Assembly: GCF_002091985.1 (NCBI RefSeq)
Contig: NZ_MKKX01000024.1
Span: forward strand, 62,001 to 126,000
Source: Rhodococcus sp. 1163
GTDB lineage: Bacteria; Actinomycetota; Actinomycetes; Mycobacteriales; Mycobacteriaceae
Direction: 5' to 3'
DNA length: 64,000 nucleotides
Made by a program: the position numbers and the translations under genes. Positions 38,976 through 48,639 of the stretch are shown here, one piece after another; the stretch's first letter is position 1, and the number at the start of each line of letters is the position of its first letter. The notes under the pieces were generated by a model. The model made no database searches and was not told the origin of the DNA. It saw only the letters and a program-made list of their open reading frames with translations.

Positions 38976-39022
38976 CGCGATGTGGGCGCATCGAATTCGG
39001 TTTCGACGCGCCCACATTCGCG
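38976..39022 (+). terminator. Hairpin terminator after the DHA2 exporter
   Basis: CGCGATGTGGGCGC (38976-38989) pairs with GCGCCCACATTCGCG (39008-39022) apart from one bulged T, and is followed by TTT. Loop of 18 bases. Confidence 0.6.
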
Positions 39023-39064
39023 TTTGCCTGGCTCTGGCGTGTTTTGTGCGCAAGGATCGCAGGT

Positions 39065-39865
39065 GTGACGACAGTACTGGCAGTGGCCAACCAGAAGGGT
39101 GGCGTCGCAAAGACGACGACGGTTGCGTCGCTGGCGGCTGCACTTCACGCGCTCGACCAGCGTGTTCTCGTGGTCGATCTCGATCCGCAGGGGTGCCTGA
39201 CGTTTTCGTTGGGTCACAACCCCGACAAACTCGATTCGTCCGTGCACGAAGTCCTCACCGGAGACAAAGATGTTTCCGACGTGCTTATCGAAACTGACGA
39301 GGGCATCATGCTGCTGCCCGCGACGATCGATCTTGCCGGTGCCGAAGCGTTGCTTCTCATGCGTCCGGGACGAGAATATGCCCTCAAGCGAGCGCTGGCG
39401 CCGGTGATCGAGAATTTCGACGTCGTCATCATCGACTGCCCTCCGTCGCTGGGGGTGTTGACCCTCAACGGCCTTACCGCAGCCCAATCGGTGCTCGTTC
39501 CACTGCAATGTGAAACTCTCGCGCATCGTGGTGTCGGACAGTTACTTCGGACCGTCTCGGAGATCCAACAGATCACCAATCCTGATCTGACTCTGCTGGG
39601 TGCTTTGCCGACTCTGTTCGATGCGCGGACCACCCACAGCAGGGATGTGCTCGGCGACGTGTCCGATCGATACGATCTGCCGGTTCTGTCACCACCGATC
39701 CCGCGGACTGTCCGGTTCGCGGAGGCTACGGCTTCAGGGTCGACGGTGCTGTCGGGACGAAAGAGCAAGGGCGCGCAGGCATATCGCGAACTCGCAGCGA
39801 ATCTCCTGGCACATTGGCAGCACGGGGCGGCATTGGCCACTTATTCTCCGAAAACACCGGACTGA
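39065..39865 (+). CDS. ParA/Soj-family ATPase (Rv3213c-like)
   Basis: 266 residues from GTG 39065. Deviant Walker A KGGVAKTTT with signature K11 and K16. VVDLDPQGCLTFSLG, VVIIDCPPSLGVLTLNGLTAA (Walker B) and VLVPLQCETLAHRGVGQL are typical of ParA. No parB gene or parS-like repeat is adjacent, so this is an orphan ParA rather than the chromosomal segregation pair. A role in positioning some other cargo is possible. Confidence 0.88.
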   Translation: MTTVLAVANQKGGVAKTTTVASLAAALHALDQRVLVVDLDPQGCLTFSLGHNPDKLDSSVHEVLTGDKDVSDVLIETDEGIMLLPATIDLAGAEALLLMRPGREYALKRALAPVIENFDVVIIDCPPSLGVLTLNGLTAAQSVLVPLQCETLAHRGVGQLLRTVSEIQQITNPDLTLLGALPTLFDARTTHSRDVLGDVSDRYDLPVLSPPIPRTVRFAEATASGSTVLSGRKSKGAQAYRELAANLLAHWQHGAALATYSPKTPD

Positions 39866-39885
39866 TCGGTTTCGGTAGCACCGCC

Positions 39886-41133
39886 TCAGCGTGCCGATAG
39901 TGCAACGAGGTCGTCCCCGCGCTGCTCGATGACGACATCGCCGATCACCGACATGCCCACAGGGCCGGTGTAGCCGGCCCTGTCGACGTCCAAGGTCCGT
40001 TCCACGGTCCCCATGGCGGGGTCGATCACTGCTGTTCCGCCGGGTATCGGAACCAGTAGCCGGCCGCCCATGACCGTGCCGGGTCCGAGTGCGCCGGCGA
40101 TCGACCACATCGGGGCCAGATCAGTCAATCCGAGCGCCACGGTTCCACTCCCAGTCCACCAACTGAAGACCGATGCGGCCTTGACTACTGCTTCGGCTGT
40201 GGGGGAGCGGTAGTCGTCGACGACTGCGGCAGGAAGGTCGAACTCGGCCAAGGGCTGTGCGTTTCCGTCGAAGACTGCAACCCTCGGTGGTTGTGCGGAA
40301 TGTGCTGGAATTGCCACTGCCACACGGTCACCCGAGGCGACGAGAATCGATGCGCCGGCGATGGGGCCGTCGGATCCTATCAACGCCGCCACGACGGAAG
40401 AACCGTATTCCTCCGGCTGCTGGGCATCCTTCGGGGCTGGATTCATCGTTGTCAGTCGCGCCCCGGACTCGCCTGGGCACTGCTCGAGAACTGCGACGCG
40501 AGAACTGTTGGAAGCGGAGGACAGCAGGGTGCAACCAGATCTGGGTTGACCATTTGGGTTGACCGGTGCGTCGACGCGACCGTATTCGAGTGTTCGGACC
40601 AGGTCCGAGCGCCATAGCTCCATTCGAGTGTCACCGCGGGAGGTGACGTAAGTTCCGTCCTCGCTCAGCACGATATTCGCATCAGCGTCACTGCTACGTT
40701 GAGCTTTCCGCATACCACTGGAGCTGTCGAGTTCGGTGACCTGCGAGCAACCCCTGGCGTCCCGATAGACCGCGACGATCGTATTCCACGCATCCGTAAC
40801 GGCACACAGCTCTCGATCTCGGATATAGCTCCATGCAATCGAGCCATCGAGCGGGTCCCGACCGGAGACAGTGCCACCGTCGCCCGTGACGACGGCACCG
40901 CCTGTGGTGACCGGTGCCGACGTGACCGGACTCGACGCACGCCAAGTCTCGGTCAGCGCGTCTGGAATCGACGTTGCCACATTCGCTTGGGGCAAAGGAG
41001 ATTCCGCAGGGGCGGATGTCGTGCCGTGCGCGTCGCTTCGGAGCCACACAACTCCGAGAACGAGCACGGTCACGACTGCGATCGCTACGGCGACGGCGAT
41101 ATCCGACCGGCGCCGACGTTCGGGTGCAAGCAC
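39886..41133 (-). CDS. Membrane-anchored beta-propeller-like protein (Rv3212-like)
   Basis: 415 residues from GTG 41133. An N-terminal membrane helix at about 12-31 (VAVAIAVVTVLVLGVVWL) is followed by an extracellular domain built of repeated strands resembling a PQQ-type propeller. Examples are GGAVVTGDGGTVSGRDPLDGSIAWSY, NIVLSEDGTYVTSRGDTRMELW, RVAVFDGNAQPLAEFDLP and GRLLVPIPGGTAVIDPAMGTVERTLDVD. Cysteines around 108-124 may form a disulphide. Function unknown. It lies 11 bases downstream of rhlE on the same strand. Confidence 0.8.
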   Translation of the reverse strand: MLAPERRRRSDIAVAVAIAVVTVLVLGVVWLRSDAHGTTSAPAESPLPQANVATSIPDALTETWRASSPVTSAPVTTGGAVVTGDGGTVSGRDPLDGSIAWSYIRDRELCAVTDAWNTIVAVYRDARGCSQVTELDSSSGMRKAQRSSDADANIVLSEDGTYVTSRGDTRMELWRSDLVRTLEYGRVDAPVNPNGQPRSGCTLLSSASNSSRVAVLEQCPGESGARLTTMNPAPKDAQQPEEYGSSVVAALIGSDGPIAGASILVASGDRVAVAIPAHSAQPPRVAVFDGNAQPLAEFDLPAAVVDDYRSPTAEAVVKAASVFSWWTGSGTVALGLTDLAPMWSIAGALGPGTVMGGRLLVPIPGGTAVIDPAMGTVERTLDVDRAGYTGPVGMSVIGDVVIEQRGDDLVALSAR

Positions 41134-41144
41134 AGCTTGAGAGA

Positions 41145-42707
41145 CTACTCCGACGCGGCCGCACCGGACGATGCCGACGCGGAGGAGCGGCGACGCCGTC
41201 GTCTACGTGGGGCAACCGTCGTTTCTGTCCCTGTGTCACCGGTCGATTCGATGGCTACCGAGCCGGAGGTGTCAGCGACGGAATCCGCCTCTCCGGCCGC
41301 GGGCTTACCCGCTCTGGTTCGCGAACGAGAGCGGGAGCGGCGAGGCTTGGAAGCATGCGGCTCCGCATCGGCGTCGGTACTTTCCGGTCCCTTGTCCTTC
41401 GAGGTCTCATCGGTCGACGCGCTACCGTTCGAGTCCTTGGGGGCCTTGGCCTCGGAGGTCTTGTGGACTGTGCTGCCGACACCGGTAGGGATGTCGAGTT
41501 CTTCGAACAGGTGCGGGCTGCTCGAGTAGGTCTCGACGGGGTCGGGTGTCCCCAGATCGAGGGCTTTGTCGATGAGCTGCCACCGGGGGATGTCGTCCCA
41601 ATCGACCAACGTCACAGCGATACCGGTACGGCCTGCGCGGCCCGTACGGCCGATGCGGTGAACGTACGTCTTCTCGTCCTCTGGGCACTGGTAGTTGATG
41701 ACGTGCGTGACGTCGTCGATATCGATGCCTCGGGCGGCCACATCGGTGGCTACGAGAACGTCGATTCCACCGGTGCGGAACTTCTTCAACGCTTTTTCGC
41801 GCTGGACCTGCCCGAGGTCACCGTGCACCGAACCGACGGCGAACCCGCGTTCTGCGAGCTCGTCTGCGACTTTCTGGGCGGTGCGCTTGGTGCGGGTGAA
41901 GATCATGGTTGCGCCGCGGCCGTTTGCTTGGAGCACCTTGGTCACCATCTCGACCTTGTCGAGTGCGTGAGCTCGGTAGACGTGCTGAGCGGTGCGATCG
42001 TGCACTGCCGACGACTCGGCTTCTTCGGCGCGGATATGAGTTGGCTGGGTGAGGAACGTACGGGCGAGGGTGATGATCGGTCCCGGCATCGTCGCCGAGA
42101 ACAGCATCGTCTGCCTTTTGTCCGGGACCATTCCGAGAATGCGTTCGATGTCCGGCAGGAACCCGAGATCGAGCATCTCGTCGGCCTCGTCGAGTACCAG
42201 GACGCCGATCTTGCCCAGAATCAGGTGACCCTGCTTGGCGAGGTCCAACAGACGTCCCGGGGTGCCGACGACGACGTCGACGCCGTTCTGCAGGGCACTG
42301 ATCTGTGCCTCGTAGGGGCGACCGCCGTAGATCGAGAGCACCTTGACAGGTCCAGTCGTCGAGCGGAGATGTTTGGCAGCATTCTGGAGGTCGGAGGTGA
42401 CCTGCACGCACAGTTCGCGGGTAGGCACGATGATGAGCGCCCGCGGGGTGCCGTCGAGAGCCGTTGTGCCGGAGTCCGATGTGGAGATGCGCTGCAGCAG
42501 AGGAACGCCGAACCCGAAGGTCTTGCCCATTCCGGTGCGGGCCTGACCGATGAGGTCGTCGCCGGCGAGAGCCAGTGGGAGGGTCAGCTCCTGGATTGCG
42601 AAGGTCCGCTCGATCCCGATGTCCTTCAGGGATCGGACGATCTCCTCGCGCACGCCCAGTTCGGCGAAGGTCGGGGGTACGTGCGTGTCGTCGAGCTGGG
42701 CGGACAA
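41145..42707 (-). CDS. rhlE: DEAD-box ATP-dependent RNA helicase RhlE
   Basis: RNA helicase of ribosome assembly and RNA decay. About 520 residues. Q motif FAIQELTLPLALAG, motif I ARTGMGKT, Ia PTRELCVQV, II LDEADEM, III SATMP, IV MIFTRTKRTA, V TDVAARGIDIDDV, VI HRIGRTGRAGR. The tail after about 390 is acidic then Arg-rich (RRSRSRSRTR, RRRRRRRSS), likely RNA-binding. The start is uncertain: TTG 42707 is the first conventional in-frame start, but a CTG at 42755 has GAGGAAGG 8 bases upstream and would add 16 residues. Confidence 0.93.
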   Translation of the reverse strand: MSAQLDDTHVPPTFAELGVREEIVRSLKDIGIERTFAIQELTLPLALAGDDLIGQARTGMGKTFGFGVPLLQRISTSDSGTTALDGTPRALIIVPTRELCVQVTSDLQNAAKHLRSTTGPVKVLSIYGGRPYEAQISALQNGVDVVVGTPGRLLDLAKQGHLILGKIGVLVLDEADEMLDLGFLPDIERILGMVPDKRQTMLFSATMPGPIITLARTFLTQPTHIRAEEAESSAVHDRTAQHVYRAHALDKVEMVTKVLQANGRGATMIFTRTKRTAQKVADELAERGFAVGSVHGDLGQVQREKALKKFRTGGIDVLVATDVAARGIDIDDVTHVINYQCPEDEKTYVHRIGRTGRAGRTGIAVTLVDWDDIPRWQLIDKALDLGTPDPVETYSSSPHLFEELDIPTGVGSTVHKTSEAKAPKDSNGSASTDETSKDKGPESTDADAEPHASKPRRSRSRSRTRAGKPAAGEADSVADTSGSVAIESTGDTGTETTVAPRRRRRRRSSASASSGAAASE

Positions 42708-43112
42708 CGTCGTGTCGCCGGTCTCGTCTTCTTGGTCGATGATGATCTTGCTCAGGGGTCTGGCCTTCCTCGTATCGAGAACGTACGCACAAGGAAGGGC
42801 ACAGGCCTATTGCCGGCCGAAGTCGATGCCCTCAATCCGATGTGATGTCGCGTCGAGCCTCAGCCGCGATCGTGTTCGGGCCCGAACACGATGGGCGAAG
42901 CAGTCGTAGCGACCCGGATCAGGTGCGCACACATTGTCACTGATCTCCGCGTGTGTCGGTCCGTATCGATCGGTCCGTGCAGTGATCTGATCACCATGGT
43001 AGCTTGCCGAACTCCCATCCTGTGTATCGAGTGATTTTCAATGCCTTCGCGACTGCGCGCGCAACCCGACACCCATCGTCGGTCTGCGCTGAAGCATCGA
43101 TCCTGACGCGAC

Positions 43113-43118
43113 TACGAT
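43113..43118 (+). promoter_or_regulatory. Possible -10 box for a leaderless ferritin-like gene
   Basis: TACGAT ends 8 bases before ATG 43127 and no ribosome site precedes that ATG, which fits a leaderless message. The remaining 42756-43112 interval, between divergent genes, shows no further gene. Confidence 0.35.
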
Positions 43119-43126
43119 CGTGTTCC

Positions 43127-43873
43127 ATGGGAGCTCATTCGTCTGATCTATCGACCGCTGCTCTGTCTGCCTCGGCGTCACCCACGGAGGACCCGTCCGA
43201 TTCCGGAGGTTCATCCGAGATGACGTTGGTCGCATACGACCACCCCGGAATATCGGATCTCTTCGCGGTGCTGGCGTACGGCGAAATTTCCGCGTTCTAT
43301 CGGCTGGCCGAGGACGCCCGGATGGCTCCGTCGATGCAGGGTCGTGTCGCGCTGGCAAGTATGGCGGCGGCGGAAATGAACCACTTCGAAACTGTGGTCG
43401 GGGCACTGTCGGACCGAGGAGTGGACGTCTATACCGCGATGGACCCCTTCGTCCGCGCACTCGACGAATACCACGCTTCGACGAACCCCTCGACGTGGAT
43501 GGAAGCTCTGGTCAAAGCCTACGTCGGCGACGGAATTGCAGCCGACTTCTACCGCGAGATCGCCCACACACTCGATCCCAGCGTCGCGCGGATCGTCCGC
43601 GAGGTTCTCGCCGAGACCGGTCATTCGGAATTCGTGGTTCACGAGGTCGCGGTCCGGGTACAGGAAAGCTCTCAGGACAAGGCGCGCTTGATGTTGTGGG
43701 GCCGGCGACTACTCGGTGAAGCGATCACCCAGGCGCAGTACGTGTTGGCGCAGCGCGAGAGCCTCACCGACTTGGTGATCGCGGTATCGGGCGATCTCAA
43801 CGGTGTCGCAGCGTTGTTCGATCGGATGCAGGAGCAGCACTCGAAACGGATGCGCGTGCTCGGGCTCGTCTAG
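43127..43873 (+). CDS. Ferritin-like fold protein (Rv3210c-like, MiaE-related)
   Basis: 248 residues. A short Ser/Thr-rich start is followed by a four-helix bundle (about 38-248). Candidate metal ligands are in LAYGEISAFYRLAEDARMAP (Glu), MAAAEMNHFETVV (ExxH), and VLAETGHSEFVVHEVAVRV (ExxH), the spacing seen in ferritin-like di-iron proteins such as tRNA hydroxylase MiaE. Its reaction is unknown in actinobacteria. The frame is open to 43004, but homology begins after ATG 43127. Confidence 0.8.
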   Translation: MGAHSSDLSTAALSASASPTEDPSDSGGSSEMTLVAYDHPGISDLFAVLAYGEISAFYRLAEDARMAPSMQGRVALASMAAAEMNHFETVVGALSDRGVDVYTAMDPFVRALDEYHASTNPSTWMEALVKAYVGDGIAADFYREIAHTLDPSVARIVREVLAETGHSEFVVHEVAVRVQESSQDKARLMLWGRRLLGEAITQAQYVLAQRESLTDLVIAVSGDLNGVAALFDRMQEQHSKRMRVLGLV

Positions 43874-43984
43874 CAGAGAACCTGGTGTTCGCTGACAGCA
43901 CAGGCGCGAGTTGGGCTCCGGAGGTGTCGGCTGCACTAGCCTGGATGAAGCAGCCTTAGTTGTCTATGAGTTCGGAGGTTGGCC

Positions 43985-44209
43985 GTGGAGGTCAAGATCG
44001 GTGTGTCGGAAAGCTCTCGTGAGCTCGTGGTGAACAGTGCACAGTCGCCGGACGAGGTCGAGAAGCTCGTTGCTCAGGCTTTGAGTGGCAAGGACGGCGT
44101 GCTGGCCCTCGTCGACGAGAAGGGCCGCAAGTACCTCGTGCAGGCCGCGAAGGTGGCGTACGTGGAGATCGGCCCAGCCGATCCTCGCAAGGTCGGATTC
44201 GCGACCTAG
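43985..44209 (+). CDS. DUF3107 family protein (TB9.4-like)
   Basis: 74 residues from GTG 43985, with GGAGG 6 bases upstream (43974-43978). VEVKIGVSESSRELVVNSA starts a beta strand, then DEVEKLVAQALSG and a C-terminal strand region LALVDEKGRKYLVQAAKVAYVEIG. Function unknown; found beside the TetR and DUF3152 genes across the Mycobacteriales. TAGCCT at 43937-43942 may be its -10. Confidence 0.85.
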   Translation: MEVKIGVSESSRELVVNSAQSPDEVEKLVAQALSGKDGVLALVDEKGRKYLVQAAKVAYVEIGPADPRKVGFAT

Positions 44210-44219
44210 ATTTTTGGAT

Positions 44220-44275
44220 CGACAACGCGATAGGCCCCGTATCGGAAGATCGATACGGGGCCTATCGCGTTGTCG
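44220..44275. terminator. 25-bp perfect hairpin between DUF3107 and tetR genes
   Basis: GACAACGCGATAGGCCCCGT then ATCG (44221-44244) pairs perfectly with 44251-44274, plus C44220-G44275, around GAAGAT. The two genes converge here and the stem reaches to within 7 bases of the tetR stop. Flanking T-runs are short. Confidence 0.85.
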
Positions 44276-44281
44276 TGAACT

Positions 44282-44959
<678 letters not shown>

Positions 44960-45011
44960 TCACTGCGCCGGTGTCGGTTGCCCGTGGGTGCCCGTGTCCG
45001 GAGGCGTTTTG

Positions 45012-45019
45012 TACTAGTA
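45012..45019. repeat. TACTAGTA palindrome in the tetR-DUF3152 gap
   Basis: A perfect 8-base palindrome 77 bases upstream of the tetR start, a possible autoregulatory operator. Short enough to occur by chance. Confidence 0.25.
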
Positions 45020-45128
45020 GCGCAGATCGTGGGCAACAATACCTGCCGAAGTTGTGACCGAAGGGACTGCGGGTCGTCCTCGTTTTTCGAGTCACATCCT
45101 TGGACAAGTCGGACATCCTGATAAATAG

Positions 45129-45141
45129 GCCCGAATCGGGC
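45129..45141. repeat. GCCCGA-A-TCGGGC palindrome upstream of the DUF3152 gene
   Basis: A perfect 13-base odd palindrome, 74 bases before the GTG at 45215, next to an AT-rich GATAAATAGG. It could be an operator or small hairpin. Nothing else was recognised in the 44936-45214 interval. Confidence 0.35.
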
Positions 45142-45214
45142 ATTGGGTTTGTTCGAAGGCGTAATTTTCGGCGCGGCGAGCGGCGTATGCGCCAGACTGT
45201 GAGATTCTGGCGGA

Positions 45215-46390
45215 GTGACTGACCGAGGAGGGCCGAGGCGCGGGGGTGCATACCTCCCACCCGATCAGCGGTCACGTCGGTTCGAGGCCGCAGAAGGCCG
45301 CCGTACCGACGGCGATCGCCGTACGGAGGACGCTCGAGCGCGAGGGTATGACGGCCCTGCTCGACGGTATGAAAGCGGTCCGGATGATCTCCCGCGTGAA
45401 GTTGGCGGCGCAGGCTCACACCAGCCGCTGCGGGCCCAGTGGGACCCTACGAGCCGAGAAGAATTACGACGTCCGCGGACACCGCGTCCGGAACGCCAAG
45501 TCAGAAAACAGAGCAAGCTCGGAAAATTTGCATCCGTCTATGGTTGGCGCGCCTATGCAATTCCGCTGCTTCTGGTGGTGACCACCCTGGTCGTGGTCGA
45601 TGCGGTGCGCACCGGCGATCCCACTACCACCGCGACCGGAAACCTCTCACTGCCGGCGGATCCGGGATTCGGAGCGCTCAGCTCGGACACTAGTGGTTCC
45701 GGAGTGATCGGGGTTCCGCCGCAAGCCGACGGCAACTTCGCTGCCTCCATTCCCTCCGGTGAGCTACCGGACGGCGGGTCGTTTGCTGTCGATGGTGCGG
45801 GTACCTGGCACCTGGTCCCTGGTTCGTCGAACCAAGTCGGTCAAGGGACCGAGCGCACCTTCACCTACACCGTCGAGGTCGAGGACGGTATCGATACGGC
45901 AGGATTCGGTGGCGACGAGTCGTTCGGAAGACTGGTCGATCAGACACTGGGCAACCCGAAGAGTTGGACGAACGACCCCCGGTTCGCATTCCGCCGAGTC
46001 GAATCCGGTGATCCTGATTTTCGAATTTCGCTGACCTCGCAGATGTCCATCCGTAAGGCCTGTGGTTATGACATTCAGCTCGAGGTCTCGTGCTACAACC
46101 CTGGAATCGGTCGTGTCGTGCTCAACGAGCCCCGATGGGTGCGTGGCGCCATCGCATTTCAAGGTGATATCGGCTCGTATCGTCAATATCAGATCAATCA
46201 CGAGGTCGGACACGCGATCGGCTATCAGCAACATCAGCCGTGCGAAACCGAGGGAGGCCTGGCCCCGGTGATGATGCAGCAAACCTTCGGCACCTCGAAC
46301 GACGACATCGCCCGCCTCGATCCAGAAGGCGTCGTGCCTATGGACGGCAAGACCTGTCGGTTCAATCCGTGGCCTTACCCTCGTAGCTGA
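45215..46390 (+). CDS. DUF3152 membrane-anchored zinc metallopeptidase-like protein
   Basis: 391 residues from GTG 45215. The first 105 residues are an Arg/Glu/Pro-rich cytoplasmic tail, then one membrane helix (about 113-130, AIPLLLVVTTLVVVDAV), then an extracellular catalytic domain. The zinc motif is HEVGHAIGYQQH (H329, E330, H333 and probable third ligand H340), followed by CETEGGLAPVMMQQT whose Met may form the Met-turn. Three or more cysteines in the ectodomain may form disulphides. Counterpart of Rv3207c; substrate unknown. Confidence 0.88.
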   Translation: MTDRGGPRRGGAYLPPDQRSRRFEAAEGRRTDGDRRTEDARARGYDGPARRYESGPDDLPREVGGAGSHQPLRAQWDPTSREELRRPRTPRPERQVRKQSKLGKFASVYGWRAYAIPLLLVVTTLVVVDAVRTGDPTTTATGNLSLPADPGFGALSSDTSGSGVIGVPPQADGNFAASIPSGELPDGGSFAVDGAGTWHLVPGSSNQVGQGTERTFTYTVEVEDGIDTAGFGGDESFGRLVDQTLGNPKSWTNDPRFAFRRVESGDPDFRISLTSQMSIRKACGYDIQLEVSCYNPGIGRVVLNEPRWVRGAIAFQGDIGSYRQYQINHEVGHAIGYQQHQPCETEGGLAPVMMQQTFGTSNDDIARLDPEGVVPMDGKTCRFNPWPYPRS

Positions 46391-46525
46391 ACGCTCGTCG
46401 TGCGATCGCGGACCGGTGCGGGTGGTGGATCACCGAAGCGGCGGCGAGTGGGCAGTTCGGTAACGTGAAGTGACCGAACGTGGCATACGGCCACTGACGG
46501 AGTGCCGTCGAGGAGTGCATTTTTC

Positions 46526-47701
46526 ATGACGCAGTTGCCCCCGCTGGTCGAACCGGCAGGAGAGCTCACGCTCGACGAGGTGGCTCGATACAGTCGCCAT
46601 CTGATCATCCCCGACGTAGGAATGACGGGGCAGCGACGGTTGCGGAACGCCCGAGTGTTGGTGATCGGCGCAGGAGGGCTCGGCTCGCCTGCATTGCTCT
46701 ATCTCGCGGCGGCAGGTGTGGGGACGCTGGGGATCGTCGAGTTCGATGACGTCGAATTGTCCAACCTGCAGCGACAGGTCATCCACGGTAGTTCCGACGT
46801 CGGACGCCCGAAAGGGGAAAGCGCCCGCGATTCGATTCGCGAAATCAACTCCGGCGTCGAGGTCCGGCTGCACAATGTGAGACTGGATCGCTCGAATGCC
46901 GTGCCTCTCTTCGAGCAGTACGATCTCGTTCTCGACGGAACCGACAACTTCGCCACGCGCTACCTCGTCAACGACGCCGCAGCTCTTGCCGGTAAGCCCT
47001 ACGTGTGGGGGTCGATCTACCGTTTCGAAGGTCAGGTCTCGGTGTTCTGGGAGGATGCGCCGGACGGGGTCGGTCTGAACCTTCGAGATCTGTATCCGGA
47101 GGCTCCGCCGCCCGGGATGGTTCCCTCCTGTGCGGAGGGCGGTGTGCTCGGGGTCCTGTGTGCTTCGATCGGGTCGGTCATGGTGACCGAGGCGATCAAG
47201 CTGATCACCGGCATCGGTGACACTTTGCTGGGGCGATTGTTGGTGTACGACGCGTTGGCCATGAGCTACCGCACTATCCGTCTGCAGCGAGATCCGGATC
47301 GGATTCCGATCACCGAACTCATCGACTACGACGCGTTCTGCGGGGTCGTGTCCGACGAGGATGCGGCTGCGGCGGAAGGTTCGACCATCACGCCGAACGA
47401 GCTGGCGGTGTTGCTCGAGACTGGTGCCGATGTCGCGTTGATCGATGTTCGCGAGCCGGTGGAGTGGGACATCGTGCATATCGCGGGGGCAACCCTGGTG
47501 CCGAAGGGCGGGATCATCTCCGGGGATGCACTCGCGTCGCTTCCCCACGATCGACGCATCGTGTTGCATTGCAAAACTGGAATTCGGTCGGCAGAGGCAC
47601 TTGCCGTTCTGAAGCAGGCGGGCTTCGCCGATGCAGTTCATCTGCAAGGCGGCATTATTGCCTGGGCCGGTCAGGTCGATCCCAGCTTGCCGATCTACTA
47701 G
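46526..47701 (+). CDS. moeZ: Adenylyltransferase/sulfurtransferase MoeZ
   Basis: Activates small sulphur-carrier proteins (CysO, MoaD-like, ThiS-like) by adenylation and sulphur transfer. 391 residues from ATG 46526 (GAGGAG upstream). The ThiF/MoeB domain has GAGGLGSPALLYLAAAG, DDVELSNLQRQVIH and PPPGMVPSCAEGGVLGVLCASIG. The C-terminal rhodanese domain (about 285-391) has DVREPVEWDIVHI and the catalytic Cys in LHCKTGIRSAEA. It serves several thiolation pathways, including molybdopterin synthesis relevant to the MobA-MoeA fusion further right. Confidence 0.93.
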   Translation: MTQLPPLVEPAGELTLDEVARYSRHLIIPDVGMTGQRRLRNARVLVIGAGGLGSPALLYLAAAGVGTLGIVEFDDVELSNLQRQVIHGSSDVGRPKGESARDSIREINSGVEVRLHNVRLDRSNAVPLFEQYDLVLDGTDNFATRYLVNDAAALAGKPYVWGSIYRFEGQVSVFWEDAPDGVGLNLRDLYPEAPPPGMVPSCAEGGVLGVLCASIGSVMVTEAIKLITGIGDTLLGRLLVYDALAMSYRTIRLQRDPDRIPITELIDYDAFCGVVSDEDAAAAEGSTITPNELAVLLETGADVALIDVREPVEWDIVHIAGATLVPKGGIISGDALASLPHDRRIVLHCKTGIRSAEALAVLKQAGFADAVHLQGGIIAWAGQVDPSLPIY

Positions 47702-47783
47702 TCGCACGTCGGCACTGTTCGGCCGGTCGTACTCCACGCGCGCCTGCGGAGCGGTGCGGCTCGTCGGCGGTAGCGTGAGAGTT

Positions 47784-48638
47784 GTGAGCTCAGTGGAACC
47801 CCCTCAGCACGTGATCTCCACATTCGGGTTGCGCGATGTACCGCCCACGCCGCTCGGTGCCGACTGGGACGGTGGGTGGCGACTCGGTGATGTCGTGCTT
47901 TCGCCTGTCGCAGATCACGCGCGTGCTGCGTGGTCGGCGAAGGTTCGCGAGACCCTGGCCGTCGACGGTGTCCGCCTTGCGCGTCCCGTCCGGTCGACCG
48001 ACGGGCGTTACGTGGTCAGTAGTTGGCGCGCTGACACCTTCATCGAGGGTTCGCCGGAACCGCGGCACGACGAGGTCGTGTCATTGTCGATGCGGCTTCA
48101 TGCGGCAACGGCCCAGTTGGAGCGCCCTCGCTTTCTGGTGCAGCCGCCCGTTGCCCCGTGGGCGGATGTGGATGTGTTCGTTGCGGCAGATCGGGCGGCT
48201 TGGGAGGCTGTTCCCCTGCGGGCGGCGCGGGGTGCGGGCGCTCCGGAAGTGACCTCCGAAGGCGGGCGTCAGAGCCTCGAATTGATCAAGCAGTTCGCGA
48301 GTCTGCGCCGACCTGTCGAATCGGCAGACCAGTTGGTGCACGGCGATCTGTTCGGCACGGTGCTGTTCGACGGCAGCGAAGCTCCTGGTCTCACCGACAT
48401 CACCCCGTATTGGCGTCCGACGTCATGGGCCGCAGCGGTGGCCGTGGTCGATGCCATTTCGTGGGGTGGAGCGGACGATGCTTTGATCGGGCGCTGGGAC
48501 GATCTTCCCGAATGGCCACAAATGTTGTTGCGTGCCTTGATCTTTCGGTTCGCGGTGCACGCGCTGCATCCGCGCTCGACGCCCGAAGCTTTCCCCGGGC
48601 TCGCGCGAACGGCCGATTTGGTACGGCTGATCCTCTAG
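47784..48638 (+). CDS. TIGR02569 family actinobacterial protein (kinase-fold-like, Rv3205c-like)
   Basis: 284 residues from GTG 47784. FGLRDVPPTPLGADWDGGWRLGDVVLSPVADHARAAW at the start and LVHGDLFGTVLFDG followed by LTDITPYWRPTSWAAAVAVVDAISWGGAD resemble the HGDxxxxNxLxD and DxD loops of aminoglycoside-phosphotransferase folds, with the Asn replaced. Whether it phosphorylates anything is not known. It is the last conserved-order gene before the accessory nitrogen block. Confidence 0.8.
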   Translation: MSSVEPPQHVISTFGLRDVPPTPLGADWDGGWRLGDVVLSPVADHARAAWSAKVRETLAVDGVRLARPVRSTDGRYVVSSWRADTFIEGSPEPRHDEVVSLSMRLHAATAQLERPRFLVQPPVAPWADVDVFVAADRAAWEAVPLRAARGAGAPEVTSEGGRQSLELIKQFASLRRPVESADQLVHGDLFGTVLFDGSEAPGLTDITPYWRPTSWAAAVAVVDAISWGGADDALIGRWDDLPEWPQMLLRALIFRFAVHALHPRSTPEAFPGLARTADLVRLIL

Positions 48639-48639
48639 T

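Noticed and set aside
39065..39865. Chromosomal parA of the parAB segregation locus
   Set aside because: No parB or parS-like sequence nearby; the gene order matches the orphan Rv3213c.
40974..42845. 623-codon open frame antisense to rhlE
   Set aside because: Covers the reverse strand of a complete DEAD-box helicase with all motifs; no domain in the shadow frame.
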